From Mycolicibacterium pulveris (GTDB taxonomy: Bacteria; Actinomycetota; Actinomycetes; Mycobacteriales; Mycobacteriaceae): a stretch of DNA of 64,000 nucleotides. A program made the translations under genes and the position numbers. How positions within the stretch are numbered: position 1 is the first letter of the stretch; every line of letters begins with the position of its first letter. The notes under the pieces are model-generated. The model searched no databases. It had not been told where the DNA came from and saw nothing but the letters and a program-made list of their open reading frames with translations. This document shows, piece after piece, positions 1 through 8,767 of the stretch. The stretch spans positions 1,178,001 through 1,242,000 of the forward strand of contig NZ_AP022599.1 of assembly GCF_010725725.1 (NCBI RefSeq), read 5' to 3'.

Positions 1-274
1 CGTCCTCGGTCTCGGTGTCGTCGACGACGTCCTCGTCCTCGGTGACGTCCGTGTTCTCGGGGTCGACGCCCCCGGCGGCCTCCTCAGCGGCGTCGTCGGC
101 CGAAGCGCCGGTGTCACCGGCCGCCTCGGGCTCCGACTGCGACGACGCCGACGGCCCGGGGCTGGTGCCCGAACTGGGTTCGGCGATCGCGATGCCCGCG
201 CCGACCAGCACGACGCACGACATTCCCGCGGTGAGCACCCCCGCGCTCACCCAGCGCAGCAACCGGTCATTCAT
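1..274 (-). CDS. Secreted acidic protein, N-terminal part only (cut by window edge)
   Basis: The reading frame runs leftward from an ATG at 274 and leaves the window after 91 codons. The first about 32 residues form a signal-type segment: a short basic start (MNDRLLRW), a hydrophobic stretch, then VGAGIAIAEP. They are followed by a Ser/Pro/Asp/Glu-rich low-complexity region (EDEDVVDDTETED at the cut). The layout resembles the N-terminus of the next gene to the right (473-2263), which carries an alpha/beta hydrolase domain after a similar acidic linker. This suggests paralogous secreted enzymes, but the catalytic part is outside the window, so the function cannot be stated. No clear Shine-Dalgarno sequence is visible. 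Confidence 0.75.
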   Translation of the reverse strand, partial: MNDRLLRWVSAGVLTAGMSCVVLVGAGIAIAEPSSGTSPGPSASSQSEPEAAGDTGASADDAAEEAAGGVDPENTDVTEDEDVVDDTETED

Positions 275-472
275 CGCCGTTGCCCTACCGCACAACCGCT
301 GTCAGCGACGTCAATTCCGGACTCCACGACAACCCCGCCCCCGGATCTGCAGCGCACACACCTGCGCTTACCCGCGTCGAGAACCGGTCGACCATGCCTC
401 CTCCTGCCAGTCCCAGCAAACGCTACCGGGTCGCCGCGGCCGCGGAGGCGATTAATCGAAGCGCTTACGAAA

Positions 473-2263
473 TCATGCGGCGATCGAATCCGAGCACGAC
501 TCCCCCGCCGCGGCACCCACCGACGCGGCGACACACGCCGGGTCGAACCGGAAGATTCCGCTACCCAGTTGGACCAGCGGTTGCAGCAGGTTGAGCAGGA
601 ACGGCTTGGTCAGCGTGTTCGGCAACGCGACCAGCATGGCCACCCCGCCGGGAGTGGTGAGCTCCAGAGCCTCGCCGGGTTCCAGGTCGTAGACGCCGGT
701 CGCCTGATCGCCTGCGAACATGTCGTTCGCCCAGGTCACCATCAGATGCTGCGCCGCGGCCACGTTGCGTGCCTGAGAGAATCCGGACACCAGCTGCTGC
801 GAGAACTGGATGACCGGGTTGCCGCCGCGCATCGCGTCGACGTGGGCGCCGCCGACCAGGGTGACGCCGACGAACTGGTCCGGCCGCGCCTCCATCAGCG
901 CGTCGCTGCCGACACCGAACTGGTTCCAGAAGTAGCGCGGCGCGGCGATCTGGTAGATCGGGATGTCGAGCGGCACCTTGCTCAAGGCGCCGGCCATCGA
1001 GTCGTCGAGACCGACGCCGTCGAGCAACACCACACCGGCCAGCCGGTCAGCGCTGCCGTTGTCGATCATGTAGCCGGCCGCCCCCGACACCGCGCCGCCG
1101 CCCAGCGAGTGGCCCATCAGCACCACCCGGTCGGGGATCGGGCCGTCGTAGCCGGCCATCGCCGCGCTTTCGGCGAGCGCGGTGTTGTCCTCGTCGAACA
1201 GGCCGGCGATGGCCTGGTGCATCGGCGGGGCCCCGAGCCAGCAGGCGTTGGCGGCCAGGAAGTTCGAGGTGATCGACGGTGCGACGACGATGCTGTTGGT
1301 TTCGGCGGCCAGCGCCGCTGCGGTGTGGCTGTACCACGGAGCGGCAGCCAGGAAGCCGTGCTGCAGGTAGATCATCCGGTCGGGCGGGTTGTCCTCGGCG
1401 CCCTCGGGGATGTACCAGTCCGCGGGCACGCCGAACCCCTCGCCGGGCGCGCATCCGCAGTCGATGCGCAGTGAGGAACTGCGCACCGTCACCGTGCTGC
1501 CCGGCGGAAGCAGCGGCGGCCCGCCAAGCAGTCGGGTCAACGCGTGGTACACGCCGAAGATCACCGTGCCGACGAAGTCGAGGACGGTGGTCAGCGGATC
1601 CGTGAACAGGGCGGAGATGGGTGCCGCGGGTGCCGCGGCCGCGAACGTGATCGCCTCGACCGTTCCGGCGTCCTTGACCTTGGCGGCGACGTCGTCGACG
1701 ACGCCGACGGTGGCGCGCTGCTGGGTCACGGCCGCGGCGACCGGTTCGGCGGATTCCTCGCCGTCGTCCTCGGCGACGACGGTGTCGACGGGATCGGAGT
1801 CGGCGGCGACGTCCCTGACGGGCGCGGTCGCGGGCTGCTTGACCTGCGCGGTGGACGCGGTGGTGTCGACGAGATCGCTGTCCGAACGGTCCTCGGCGGT
1901 GTCTTCGGCGCTCGGCTCCTCCTCGGCGGCGAGCTCTTCCTCGGCGGCGGGCTCTTCTTCGCCGGCGGGCTCTTCCTCGTCGGTGGGCTCTTCCTCGGCG
2001 GCGGGCTCTTCCTCGTCGGCGGGCTCGGTGAGCTCGGTGTCGTCGACCTCCTCGGAACCCGTCGTCTCGGGCTCGCCGGTGGCCGAATCGGTTGAATCCT
2101 CGGCGCCCTCAGCGGGATTCGCGGTCTGCGAGGTGCTCTTGGTGTCCGACGAGGAACCTGAACCCTCGTCGGCGATCGCGACCCCCGCCCCGACGAACAT
2201 GGCCGCCGTCACCCCGGCGGCGACCACGCTCGCGCTGAACCATTTCAAGATCTCCTCACCCAT
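473..2263 (-). CDS. Secreted alpha/beta hydrolase with acidic repetitive linker
   Basis: The protein is 596 residues from the ATG at 2263; an in-frame ATG at 2305 would add 14 residues ahead of the signal peptide and is less likely. A signal segment (MGEEILKWFSASVVAAG then VGAGVAIADE) leads into about 150 residues of Glu/Asp/Ala/Pro-rich sequence with near-repeats of EEEPAAEEEP type. The C-terminal half is an alpha/beta hydrolase: an oxyanion-type region YLQHGFLAAAPWY, the nucleophile motif GHSLGGG, a later Asp in LLDGVGLDD, and a His in GGAHVDAM. This looks like a cell-wall or exported lipase/esterase; the substrate is unknown. The gene stands alone, with the oxidoreductase upstream in the same direction and a palindromic repeat (2290-2350) between them. 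Confidence 0.8.
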   Translation of the reverse strand: MGEEILKWFSASVVAAGVTAAMFVGAGVAIADEGSGSSSDTKSTSQTANPAEGAEDSTDSATGEPETTGSEEVDDTELTEPADEEEPAAEEEPTDEEEPAGEEEPAAEEELAAEEEPSAEDTAEDRSDSDLVDTTASTAQVKQPATAPVRDVAADSDPVDTVVAEDDGEESAEPVAAAVTQQRATVGVVDDVAAKVKDAGTVEAITFAAAAPAAPISALFTDPLTTVLDFVGTVIFGVYHALTRLLGGPPLLPPGSTVTVRSSSLRIDCGCAPGEGFGVPADWYIPEGAEDNPPDRMIYLQHGFLAAAPWYSHTAAALAAETNSIVVAPSITSNFLAANACWLGAPPMHQAIAGLFDEDNTALAESAAMAGYDGPIPDRVVLMGHSLGGGAVSGAAGYMIDNGSADRLAGVVLLDGVGLDDSMAGALSKVPLDIPIYQIAAPRYFWNQFGVGSDALMEARPDQFVGVTLVGGAHVDAMRGGNPVIQFSQQLVSGFSQARNVAAAQHLMVTWANDMFAGDQATGVYDLEPGEALELTTPGGVAMLVALPNTLTKPFLLNLLQPLVQLGSGIFRFDPACVAASVGAAAGESCSDSIAA

Positions 2264-2289
2264 GACGGCTGAATCTATTGCCCCAACCA

Positions 2290-2350
2290 CCGCCCAAAGG
2301 GACAAACGGGCGGAAAAGTGCGAGTGGATTTCGCCGTTTCGTCGATCTCG
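2290..2350 (+). repeat. 61-bp palindrome-headed interspersed repeat, copy 1
   Basis: The repeat starts with CCGCCC-N12-GGGCGG, a short inverted repeat, and continues to TCGTCGATCTCG. A second copy lies in opposite orientation inside the alpha-mannosidase gene at 12362-12422. By eye the two copies match at 56 of 61 positions. This copy is intergenic, upstream of the hydrolase gene that starts at 2263. Confidence 0.8.
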
Positions 2351-2383
2351 CGGCGGGTAGGCCGGGCGCTCGACGACCGGGAC

Positions 2384-4576
2384 CTAGCTCGCGGGCTCGG
2401 CACGGACCACCCGCACCGGCACGCCGGTCAGCCGCGCCATCCCGGCAAGGCGCTCGATGTCGTCGGGGTGACTCGACATCAGCTTGTTGACGTTGGCACC
2501 GCCGGCGCGGTTGGCCAGCCGCCACCCCGCGGTGCCCTTGTGCCCCCAGCCGTGCGGAACGGCGACCACCCCGGCGACGATGTCCTTGGTGACGATCACG
2601 GGCAGTTCGATCTCGCCGCTGACCGACGCGATCCGCACGACGTCACCGTCGGCGATGTCGGCCGCGGCCGCGTCGTCGACGTGCATGCGGGCGTGCTGGG
2701 TGCGCTCGCCGCGCATCAGCAGCGGCGAGTTGTGCATCCACGAGTTCTCCGAGCGCGCCTCGCGCATGCCGATCAACCGCATCGGATAGCCGTCGGGCAC
2801 GCTGCGCCGGGCCAGCTTGTCGACCTCGCCACTGATCTCGTCGTGGCGCAACCGGACTCGCCGCCCGCGATAGACCACGACATCACGCAGCACCCCAGCG
2901 CGCAGGTTGGCCGCCAGCACCTTGCCGTGCGGATACGAGCCCGTCAACCGCGCGAAACTCAACCCGCCGCGCCGCAGACCGAACCGGTCGCCGCCCTCCC
3001 CCAGCCGGATCAGTGCATCGACAAGCAGCCGCGGGGACAACCGAACACCGAACACCCCCAACATCTTTCGCATAAACGCCTGCATCGCCAGCCCCGGCGT
3101 CAGCCGCCACAGCCGCTGGGCGAGGTCGTCGATGATCTCCCACTCCGCGCGCGCCTGCCCCACCGGCGCGATCACCGCCTCGGTGGCCTGACGGAACGGC
3201 GTGGGCTGCAACGTCTGGAACGGAAGCGGAAAGTCGTCGCGTTCGTACATGCTGGTTACCGGCAGCACGTAATCGCAGTGCGCCAGCGTCTCGTTGACGT
3301 AGAGGTCGATGCCGACCATCAAATCCAGTTGGGCCAAGGCGGATTCGAGTTCATCACCGTTGGGCACCGACAGCACCGGGTTGCCCGCGCTGACGAACAG
3401 CGCCTTGACCTGGCCGCGTCCTGGGGTGGTGATCTCCTTGGCCATCACCCCGGCGGGTTCGGACCCGAGCACCGAGGGGAACCCGCCGATCCGCGAGCGC
3501 CTGCGGAAGTACACCCCCCGCAGCAGCGCCGCGCCTGCCTTGTTCAGCCACCGCTCCCCGGGCAGCCCGTACCGGCCGAACATGGCACCGCCGGGGGCGT
3601 CCAGGTTGCCGGCCACCAGGTTCACCGCGTCGAGCAGATACGTTGTGAGCGTGCCATTTTCACCGGTGCTGGTGCCGACGCGGCCGTACACCGCGGCGCG
3701 GGGGGTGCGCACCAGGTCGCGGGCCAGGTTGCGGACGGTGTCCGGGTCGATCCCGGTGCGCGCCGCGGTGGCCTCGGGGGAAAACGGCCGGGCGAGCTGC
3801 GAGAGCCAGTCGACGCCGTCGGCCTGGCGGGACAGCGACGCCCGGTCGGCGAGGTTCTCGGCGAACATTACCTGCAGCAGCGACAGCAGCAGATACGCGT
3901 CGCCGTCGGGAACGATGCCCAGCCATTCGAACTGCGCGGCGGTCTCGGTCTTGCGCGGATCGATGACCAGCACCCGGCCGCCGCGCTTGACGATGTCGTG
4001 CATGCGGTCCTTGATCCGCGGCTGGGTGAGCACACTGCCATGCGACACAACAGGATTGGCACCGATGACGACCAGCAGGTCGGTGCGCAGCACATCGGGA
4101 ACCGGCAGCGCCAACGGCGTTCCGTACAGCAGCTGGCTGGCCACGAAGCGGTTGTTGACGTCTTGGCTGCCCGCGGTGAACAGATGCATGCGCGGCCCGA
4201 CGCCGGCCATGAACATGTTGAGGCTCAACGTGTGCGAGTAGCTGAATGCCCCGGGATTGCCGAAGTACCAGCCGACGGCGCCCGGCCCGTGCGCACGGTG
4301 AATCGCCGCCAGCCGCCGTGCGATATCGGTCATCGCCTCATCCCACGACACCGGCGAAAAGTGGCCGTCGGCGCCCCGGCGCAACGGGGTCGTCACACGG
4401 TCGGGGTCGTTGACTACCTCGGCGAACGCGATGCCCTTCTGACAGGCGAACCCCGCAGAGACCGGATGGTCCCTATCCGGGCGCAATTCGATCAGCCGGC
4501 CGGCCTCGACGGTGGCGATCATGCCGCACAGCGGCTCGCAGATCCGGCAGAACGTCGGCTTGTGCTCGCGCGTCAT
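2384..4576 (-). CDS. Molybdopterin-dependent oxidoreductase (formate dehydrogenase/DMSO reductase family)
   Basis: This is a 730-residue enzyme from the ATG at 4576; an ATG at 4588 would add four residues. The N-terminus has a 4Fe-4S ligand set C10-X2-C13-X3-C17-X27-C45, typical of the bis-MGD molybdoenzyme superfamily. It is followed by a molybdopterin-binding domain (ANPVVSHGSVLTQPRIKD, VLVIDPRKTETA) and a C-terminal dinucleotide-binding/molydopterin domain (NSWMHNSPLLMRGERTQHARMH, VPHGWGHKGTAGW). There is no TAT signal, so it is probably cytoplasmic. The electron acceptor and substrate are not evident, and no partner subunits or cofactor genes are adjacent. Members of this group are often annotated formate dehydrogenase without proof. 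Confidence 0.85.
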   Translation of the reverse strand: MTREHKPTFCRICEPLCGMIATVEAGRLIELRPDRDHPVSAGFACQKGIAFAEVVNDPDRVTTPLRRGADGHFSPVSWDEAMTDIARRLAAIHRAHGPGAVGWYFGNPGAFSYSHTLSLNMFMAGVGPRMHLFTAGSQDVNNRFVASQLLYGTPLALPVPDVLRTDLLVVIGANPVVSHGSVLTQPRIKDRMHDIVKRGGRVLVIDPRKTETAAQFEWLGIVPDGDAYLLLSLLQVMFAENLADRASLSRQADGVDWLSQLARPFSPEATAARTGIDPDTVRNLARDLVRTPRAAVYGRVGTSTGENGTLTTYLLDAVNLVAGNLDAPGGAMFGRYGLPGERWLNKAGAALLRGVYFRRRSRIGGFPSVLGSEPAGVMAKEITTPGRGQVKALFVSAGNPVLSVPNGDELESALAQLDLMVGIDLYVNETLAHCDYVLPVTSMYERDDFPLPFQTLQPTPFRQATEAVIAPVGQARAEWEIIDDLAQRLWRLTPGLAMQAFMRKMLGVFGVRLSPRLLVDALIRLGEGGDRFGLRRGGLSFARLTGSYPHGKVLAANLRAGVLRDVVVYRGRRVRLRHDEISGEVDKLARRSVPDGYPMRLIGMREARSENSWMHNSPLLMRGERTQHARMHVDDAAAADIADGDVVRIASVSGEIELPVIVTKDIVAGVVAVPHGWGHKGTAGWRLANRAGGANVNKLMSSHPDDIERLAGMARLTGVPVRVVRAEPAS

Positions 4577-4612
4577 CACCAACAGCATGCGCCTTCGGCG
4601 CGGCCGAGTCGA

Positions 4613-5638
4613 CTACTGTCCGGCCGTGCGAACAGGCCCCGTCGACGGCTCGTAACCGTCGCTGCGTTCGAGATCCTCGCGGATCGCGGCCTGCGCGGCC
4701 GGCGGCAGGGTGTGCAGGATCTCGCGCACCCGGGCCTGGCGGCGGGCCACCGCCTTGCGCTCCGGCATGCCCGGCGTCGGGGTGATCTGCCGCGGCACCC
4801 CCTGGATCTCCTCGACCCCGCCGTCGTGATGACCGGCTTCGACCATCGCCTGCTCCTCGGCCATCGTCGACTCGTCCTTCTCCTCCGACATGCCGATCGG
4901 GCCGACCCGCCGTCCGTTGAGGAACTGCTTGACCACCGGCTCATCGCTGGTCAACAACACCTCGCGGGGCCCGAACATCACCAGCTGCCTGCGGAACAAC
5001 ATGCCGATGTTGTCGGGCACGGTGCGCGCGATGTTGATGTTGTGCGTGACGATCAGGATCGTGGCGTCGATCTGGGCGTTGATGTCGATCAGCAGCTGCG
5101 ACAGATACGCGGTACGGACCGGGTCCAGACCGGAGTCGGGCTCGTCGCAGAGGATGATCTCCGGATCCAGCACCAGCGAGCGGGCCAGCCCGGCGCGCTT
5201 GCGCATACCGCCGGAGATCTCACCGGGGAACTTGTTCTCGTCCCCCGCGAGCCCGACCAGCTCGAGCTTCTCCATGACGATGTTGCGGATCTCGCTTTCC
5301 TTCTTCTTGGTGTGCTCACGCAAGGGGAAAGCGGTGTTGTCGTAGATGCTCATCGAGCCGAACAGCGCGCCGTCCTGGAACATCACACCGAACAGCGTGC
5401 GGATCTCGTAGAGCTCCTTGGCCGTGCATTCGACGATGTTGGTGCCGTCGACGATGATCTTGCCGCGATCGGGGCGCAACAAGCCGATCAGACATTTCAG
5501 GAAGACCGACTTACCGGTACCCGACGGACCCAGCAGCACGCTGACCTCACCCGGGGGGATGTCCAGCGTGACGTCTTCCCAGATGCGCTGGGGCCCGAAG
5601 GACTTGGTCAGCCCTTCAACCTGAATGCCGATGCCCAT
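4613..5638 (-). CDS. MceG/Mkl-like ABC transporter ATPase, duplicate copy
   Basis: The protein has 341 residues and carries an ABC ATPase domain (Walker A GPSGTGKS, signature ISGGMRKRAGLARSL, Walker B ILCDEPDSGLDP, switch His in VTHNINIA). A C-terminal extension (MSEEKDESTMAEEQAM onward) is typical of the Mce-system ATPase. It is very similar to the neighbour at 5743-6855, differing mainly at scattered positions, at the N-terminus (it lacks the MAKKNLAEGFRV extension) and in the last about 20 residues. MceG energises Mce lipid/sterol importers at the inner membrane. Position and similarity point to a tandem duplication; the right-hand copy looks like the orthologue. Whether this copy serves specific Mce systems is unknown. 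Confidence 0.88.
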   Translation of the reverse strand: MGIGIQVEGLTKSFGPQRIWEDVTLDIPPGEVSVLLGPSGTGKSVFLKCLIGLLRPDRGKIIVDGTNIVECTAKELYEIRTLFGVMFQDGALFGSMSIYDNTAFPLREHTKKKESEIRNIVMEKLELVGLAGDENKFPGEISGGMRKRAGLARSLVLDPEIILCDEPDSGLDPVRTAYLSQLLIDINAQIDATILIVTHNINIARTVPDNIGMLFRRQLVMFGPREVLLTSDEPVVKQFLNGRRVGPIGMSEEKDESTMAEEQAMVEAGHHDGGVEEIQGVPRQITPTPGMPERKAVARRQARVREILHTLPPAAQAAIREDLERSDGYEPSTGPVRTAGQ

Positions 5639-5668
5639 ACGACCTCACCTCTACTGCTGACGCGGTCC

Positions 5669-5689
5669 GCACCTGATCAAATCAGGTGC
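5669..5689. terminator. Inverted repeat between the two MceG-type genes
   Basis: GCACCTGAT-CAA-ATCAGGTGC is a perfect 9-bp stem with a 3-nt loop. It lies downstream of the mkl gene ending at 5743 and upstream of the duplicate copy starting at 5638. It could be an attenuating terminator without a clear U-tract, or an operator for the second copy. Confidence 0.45.
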
Positions 5690-5742
5690 TCCTAACCAGC
5701 ATGCGCTATTCGCGCAGGTAAGTCGATCGAAACGGGCGGCGG

Positions 5743-6855
5743 TTACCTCTCGGCTGTGGGGATGGCACCGGTCGGGGCGTCGTCCTCGACGGCGTGGTGC
5801 CGCGCGGTCGGGGTGTCGCCGAACTCGTTGGCCGGGTACTGCCGCGTGCCTTCGAGGTCCTCGCGGATCGCGGCCTGCGCGGCCGGCGGCAGGGTGTGCA
5901 GGATCTCGCGCACCCGGGCCTGGCGGCGGGCCACGGCCTGGCGCTCCGGCATGCCCGGCGTCGCCTGGATCTGCGGGGGCACCCCCTGGATCTCCTCGAC
6001 CCCGCCGTCGTGGTGGCCGGCGTCGAACATGGCCTGCTCCTCGGCCATCGTCGACTCGTCCTTTTCCTCCGACATGCCGATCGGGCCGATCCGGCGCCCG
6101 TTGAGGAACTGCTTGACGACGGGCTCGTCGCTGGTCAGCAGCACTTCGCGGGGCCCGAACATGACCAGGTGCTTGCGGAAGAGCATGCCCATGTTGTCCG
6201 GCACGGTGCGCGCGATGTTGATGTTGTGCGTGACGATCAGGATCGTGGCGTCGATCTGGGCGTTGATGTCGATCAGCAGCTGCGACAGATACGCGGTACG
6301 GACCGGGTCCAGACCGGAGTCGGGCTCGTCGCAGAGGATGATCTGCGGGTCCAGCACCAGCGAGCGGGCCAGCCCGGCGCGCTTGCGCATACCGCCGGAG
6401 ATCTCGCCGGGGAACTTGTTCTCGTCGCCGGCCAGACCCACCAGCTCGAGCTTCTCCATGACGATGTTGCGGATCTCGCTTTCCTTCTTCTTGGTGTGCT
6501 CACGCAAGGGGAAAGCGGTGTTGTCGTAGATGCTCATCGAGCCGAACAGCGCGCCGTCCTGGAACATCACACCGAACAGCGTGCGGATCTCGTAGAGCTC
6601 CTTGGCGGTGCACTGGATGACGTCGGTGCCGTCGACGATGATCTTGCCGCGCTCGGGGCGCAGCAAGCCGATCAGGGACTTCAGGAAGACCGACTTACCG
6701 GTACCCGACGGGCCCAGCAGCACGCTGACCTCGCCCGCGGGGATGTCCAGCGTGACGTCCTCCCAAATTCGCTGGGGCCCGAAGGACTTGGTCAGCCCTT
6801 CAACCTGAATACCAATGCCCACGCGAAATCCTTCCGCCAGATTTTTTTTCGCCAC
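5743..6855 (-). CDS. mkl: Mce transporter ATPase MceG (Mkl)
   Basis: This is a 370-residue ABC ATPase starting at a GTG at 6855 with an AGGTGGG-type ribosome site just upstream. Walker A (GPSGTGKS), the signature (ISGGMRKRAG), Walker B (CDEPDSGLDP) and the C-terminal MSEEKDE-TMAEEQ extension match the Mkl/MceG protein of mycobacteria, the shared ATPase of the Mce lipid importers. The neighbourhood (rplJ, rplL immediately upstream) is the same as around Rv0655 in M. tuberculosis. The right-hand copy keeps residues seen in Mkl, such as FRKHLVMFGPREVL and PERGKIIVDGTD, better than the left-hand one, so it is taken as the orthologue. Confidence 0.92.
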   Translation of the reverse strand: MAKKNLAEGFRVGIGIQVEGLTKSFGPQRIWEDVTLDIPAGEVSVLLGPSGTGKSVFLKSLIGLLRPERGKIIVDGTDVIQCTAKELYEIRTLFGVMFQDGALFGSMSIYDNTAFPLREHTKKKESEIRNIVMEKLELVGLAGDENKFPGEISGGMRKRAGLARSLVLDPQIILCDEPDSGLDPVRTAYLSQLLIDINAQIDATILIVTHNINIARTVPDNMGMLFRKHLVMFGPREVLLTSDEPVVKQFLNGRRIGPIGMSEEKDESTMAEEQAMFDAGHHDGGVEEIQGVPPQIQATPGMPERQAVARRQARVREILHTLPPAAQAAIREDLEGTRQYPANEFGDTPTARHHAVEDDAPTGAIPTAER

Positions 6856-6955
6856 AAGTCACCCACCTGTGGCTTGAGTCACTGTAGCTTATGCCGTCTC
6901 GTCAGAACACAAGAGTGCGGTCATCGTGATATTGACGTGGCCGGCAGTACAGACG

Positions 6956-6994
6956 GCTGTGGGGCCGGCCTATTTGCTAGACCAGCCCCACAGC
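6956..6994 (-). terminator. Likely terminator of the rplJ-rplL operon
   Basis: GCTGTGGGGC (6956-6965) pairs perfectly with GCCCCACAGC (6985-6994), 11 bp beyond the rplL stop codon in the leftward direction. There is no strong U-tract, as is common for mycobacterial terminators. Confidence 0.6.
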
Positions 6995-7005
6995 GTCGAA
7001 TTTGC

Positions 7006-7401
7006 CTACTTGACGGTGACCGTCGCGCCGGCGGCCTCGAGCTTCTCCTTGGCCTCGTCGGCCGCAGCCTTGTCGACCTTCTCGAGCAGCGGCTTGGGAG
7101 CGCTGTCGACCAGGTCCTTGGCCTCCTTGAGGCCCAGGCCGGAGACGATCTCGCGGACGACCTTGATGACGCCGATCTTCTTGTCGCCGGCGCCCTCCAA
7201 GATGACGTCGAACTCGGACTGCTCCTCGGCGGCCTCGGCGGGGGCACCGCCGGCGGCAGCGCCGGGGGCGGCCGCGACGGCGACCGGGGCGGCGGCGGTG
7301 ACCTCGAAGGTCTCCTCGAACTTCTTGACGAACTCGGAGAGCTCCAGCAGCGTCAGTTCCTTGAACGCGTCGAGCAGCTCGTCGGTGGACAGCTTGGCCA
7401 T
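7006..7401 (-). CDS. rplL: Ribosomal protein bL12 (L7/L12)
   Basis: The 131-residue acidic stalk protein has an N-terminal dimerisation helix ([30 protein letters not shown]), an Ala/Pro/Gly-rich hinge, and a C-terminal domain ([37 protein letters not shown]) that contacts translation factors. It is separated by 42 bp from rplJ and cotranscribed with it. The length is normal for mycobacteria. Confidence 0.98.
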   Translation of the reverse strand: MAKLSTDELLDAFKELTLLELSEFVKKFEETFEVTAAAPVAVAAAPGAAAGGAPAEAAEEQSEFDVILEGAGDKKIGVIKVVREIVSGLGLKEAKDLVDSAPKPLLEKVDKAAADEAKEKLEAAGATVTVK

Positions 7402-7443
7402 GTTGGGGTCCTTCCTAGTTTTGGATTGGGTGGTATCGGATGG

Positions 7444-7971
7444 TTAAGCGGCTTCTTCGCCGGCCTTCTTCTCTTGCAGTGCCGCGGCCAGTCGCGCGAC
7501 CTGCGACGCCGGAGCGTTGAACAGGCCGGCAGCCTTGGTCAGATTGGCCTTCATCGCGCCGGCCAGCTTGGCCAGCAGCACCTCGCGCGATTCCAGGTCG
7601 GCGATCTGCTCGACCTCGGCGACGCTGAGCGGGCGGCCGTCCATGTAGCCGCCCTTGATGACGAGGGCCTTGTTGTCCTTGGCGAACTTCTTGAGCGCCT
7701 TGGCAGCGTCGACGGCCTCGCCCTTGACGAACGCAATCGCGGTGGGACCGACGAACAGGTCGTCGAGACCCTCGATGCCAGCTTCCGCCGCGGCACGCTT
7801 GACCAGCGTGTTCTTGGCGATCCGATAGCTGGCGGAATCACCGAGCGACCGACGCAGTTCGGCCAGTTGGGCGACCGAAAGACCGCGGAACTCGGTGACG
7901 ACCGTGGCCGTCGACGAGTTGAATCGCTCGACGATGTCGGCAATTGCGGCGGCCTTGTCCTCCGTGGCCAT
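7444..7971 (-). CDS. rplJ: Ribosomal protein uL10
   Basis: The 175-residue L10 anchors L7/L12 dimers to the 50S subunit through its C-terminal helix. The family pattern is visible: [38 protein letters not shown] at the N-terminus and [13 protein letters not shown]. It is the first gene of the rplJ-rplL operon. A GC-rich hairpin at 8031-8056 lies in its leader, consistent with autogenous L10 control. Confidence 0.98.
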   Translation of the reverse strand: MATEDKAAAIADIVERFNSSTATVVTEFRGLSVAQLAELRRSLGDSASYRIAKNTLVKRAAAEAGIEGLDDLFVGPTAIAFVKGEAVDAAKALKKFAKDNKALVIKGGYMDGRPLSVAEVEQIADLESREVLLAKLAGAMKANLTKAAGLFNAPASQVARLAAALQEKKAGEEAA

Positions 7972-8030
7972 GCATGCCTCCTCGTGGTTGGTTGTCGACG
8001 TTCCGCCTCAACCGCCCCGAGAATGACGAA

Positions 8031-8056
8031 CGCCCCGACGCAGACAGGTCGGGGCG
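8031..8056 (-). promoter_or_regulatory. rplJ leader hairpin (probable L10 leader element)
   Basis: CGCCCCGAC (8031-8039) pairs perfectly with GTCGGGGCG (8048-8056) around an 8-nt loop, 60 bp upstream of the rplJ start. In many bacteria L10 or L10-L12 binds a leader structure at this position to repress its own operon. Only the stem is seen here; the kink-turn details were not verified. Confidence 0.55.
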
Positions 8057-8221
8057 CACACGAATACAGCGTTAGCCTCGTCCTCCTGCGTGGGCCGCCG
8101 GGTCAAACCCGGACCTTCGACCGATTTTGCAAGCGCTCATCGGTGACCGACGGTCTTCGGTGGAACCGACACAGGATAGCCTGCCGCGCGCCGATCAGCC
8201 AAAACGCCGCCTCCCCTCCGC

Positions 8222-8270
8222 GATTTCGGCGCGTGCATGGCCCGTCAGGGTCGATCAGCGCGCCGAAATC
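8222..8270. repeat. 49-bp terminal-inverted repeat, copy a (overlaps gene end)
   Basis: GATTTCGGCGCG and CGCGCCGAAATC form perfect 12-bp ends around 25 bp. The inner arm overlaps the last codons and stop of the DUF1772 gene. A homologous 49-bp element of the same length ends the ROK gene at 8719-8767. It may act as a terminator. Confidence 0.65.
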
Positions 8271-8695
8271 ACCACGCCGATGACCAGCAGCACGTACAGC
8301 GCGACGAGCAGGAACACCCGCCGCCAGTGCAGCCGGTCCCACAGCCGCGCGTCGTCCCGCGACGCGTCGACCGCCCCTGACCAGCGGCCGATCCGGTTGT
8401 TGACCGGCACCATCAGCGTCACGGTCATCAGCACCACCACGGCCATCACGGCGGCCGCGGTGATGACGTACCAGTCGCGGGTGACGACGGCGGCCGCGAT
8501 GAGCACCAGCAGGGTGCCGATGTACCAGAACGGCATCACCTTGCCCAGCACCCGGCTGCCGTCGCTGCGGGCCTGGGCGAACCCGTCGTCGGGCAGCCGG
8601 GCGAACACCGGGTTGGTGAATGCCGCGACGGCGATCTCGACGCCGACCATCGGGCCGCTGATTAACAGGGCAAGGGATCCCACGACTGCGTCCAT
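8255..8695 (-). CDS. DUF1772 family membrane protein
   Basis: The 146-residue protein has about four hydrophobic segments, including LALLISGPMVGVEIAVAAF, FWYIGTLLVLIAAAVV, VITAAAVMAVVVLMTVTLMVP and VFLLVALYVLLVIGVVI. NPVFARLP and the VPVNNRIGRWS loop fit the DUF1772 (anthrone-oxygenase-like) family. The biochemical role in mycobacteria is not known. The gene ends inside a 49-bp inverted repeat that supplies its last residues VISAR. Confidence 0.7.
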   Translation of the reverse strand: MDAVVGSLALLISGPMVGVEIAVAAFTNPVFARLPDDGFAQARSDGSRVLGKVMPFWYIGTLLVLIAAAVVTRDWYVITAAAVMAVVVLMTVTLMVPVNNRIGRWSGAVDASRDDARLWDRLHWRRVFLLVALYVLLVIGVVISAR

Positions 8696-8718
8696 GCCCT
8701 CGACCCTCGCATCTTTGC

Positions 8719-8767
8719 GATTTGGGCGCGATCATAGCCCGCCGGCGGCTATTACCGCGCCGAAATC
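8719..8767. repeat. 49-bp terminal-inverted repeat, copy b (overlaps gene end)
   Basis: GATTTGGGCGCG (8719-8730) faces CGCGCCGAAATC (8756-8767) with one mismatch. Spacing and core (CAT-GCCCG) match the copy at 8222-8270. It overlaps the stop codon and the last codons (VISAR) of the ROK kinase gene. Confidence 0.65.

Noticed and set aside
2318..5695. Long open frame on the + strand opposite the oxidoreductase and MceG-type genes
   Set aside because: It is the antisense shadow of high-GC genes on the minus strand; its translation is Arg/His/Gln-rich without any domain, while the minus-strand genes have clear families.
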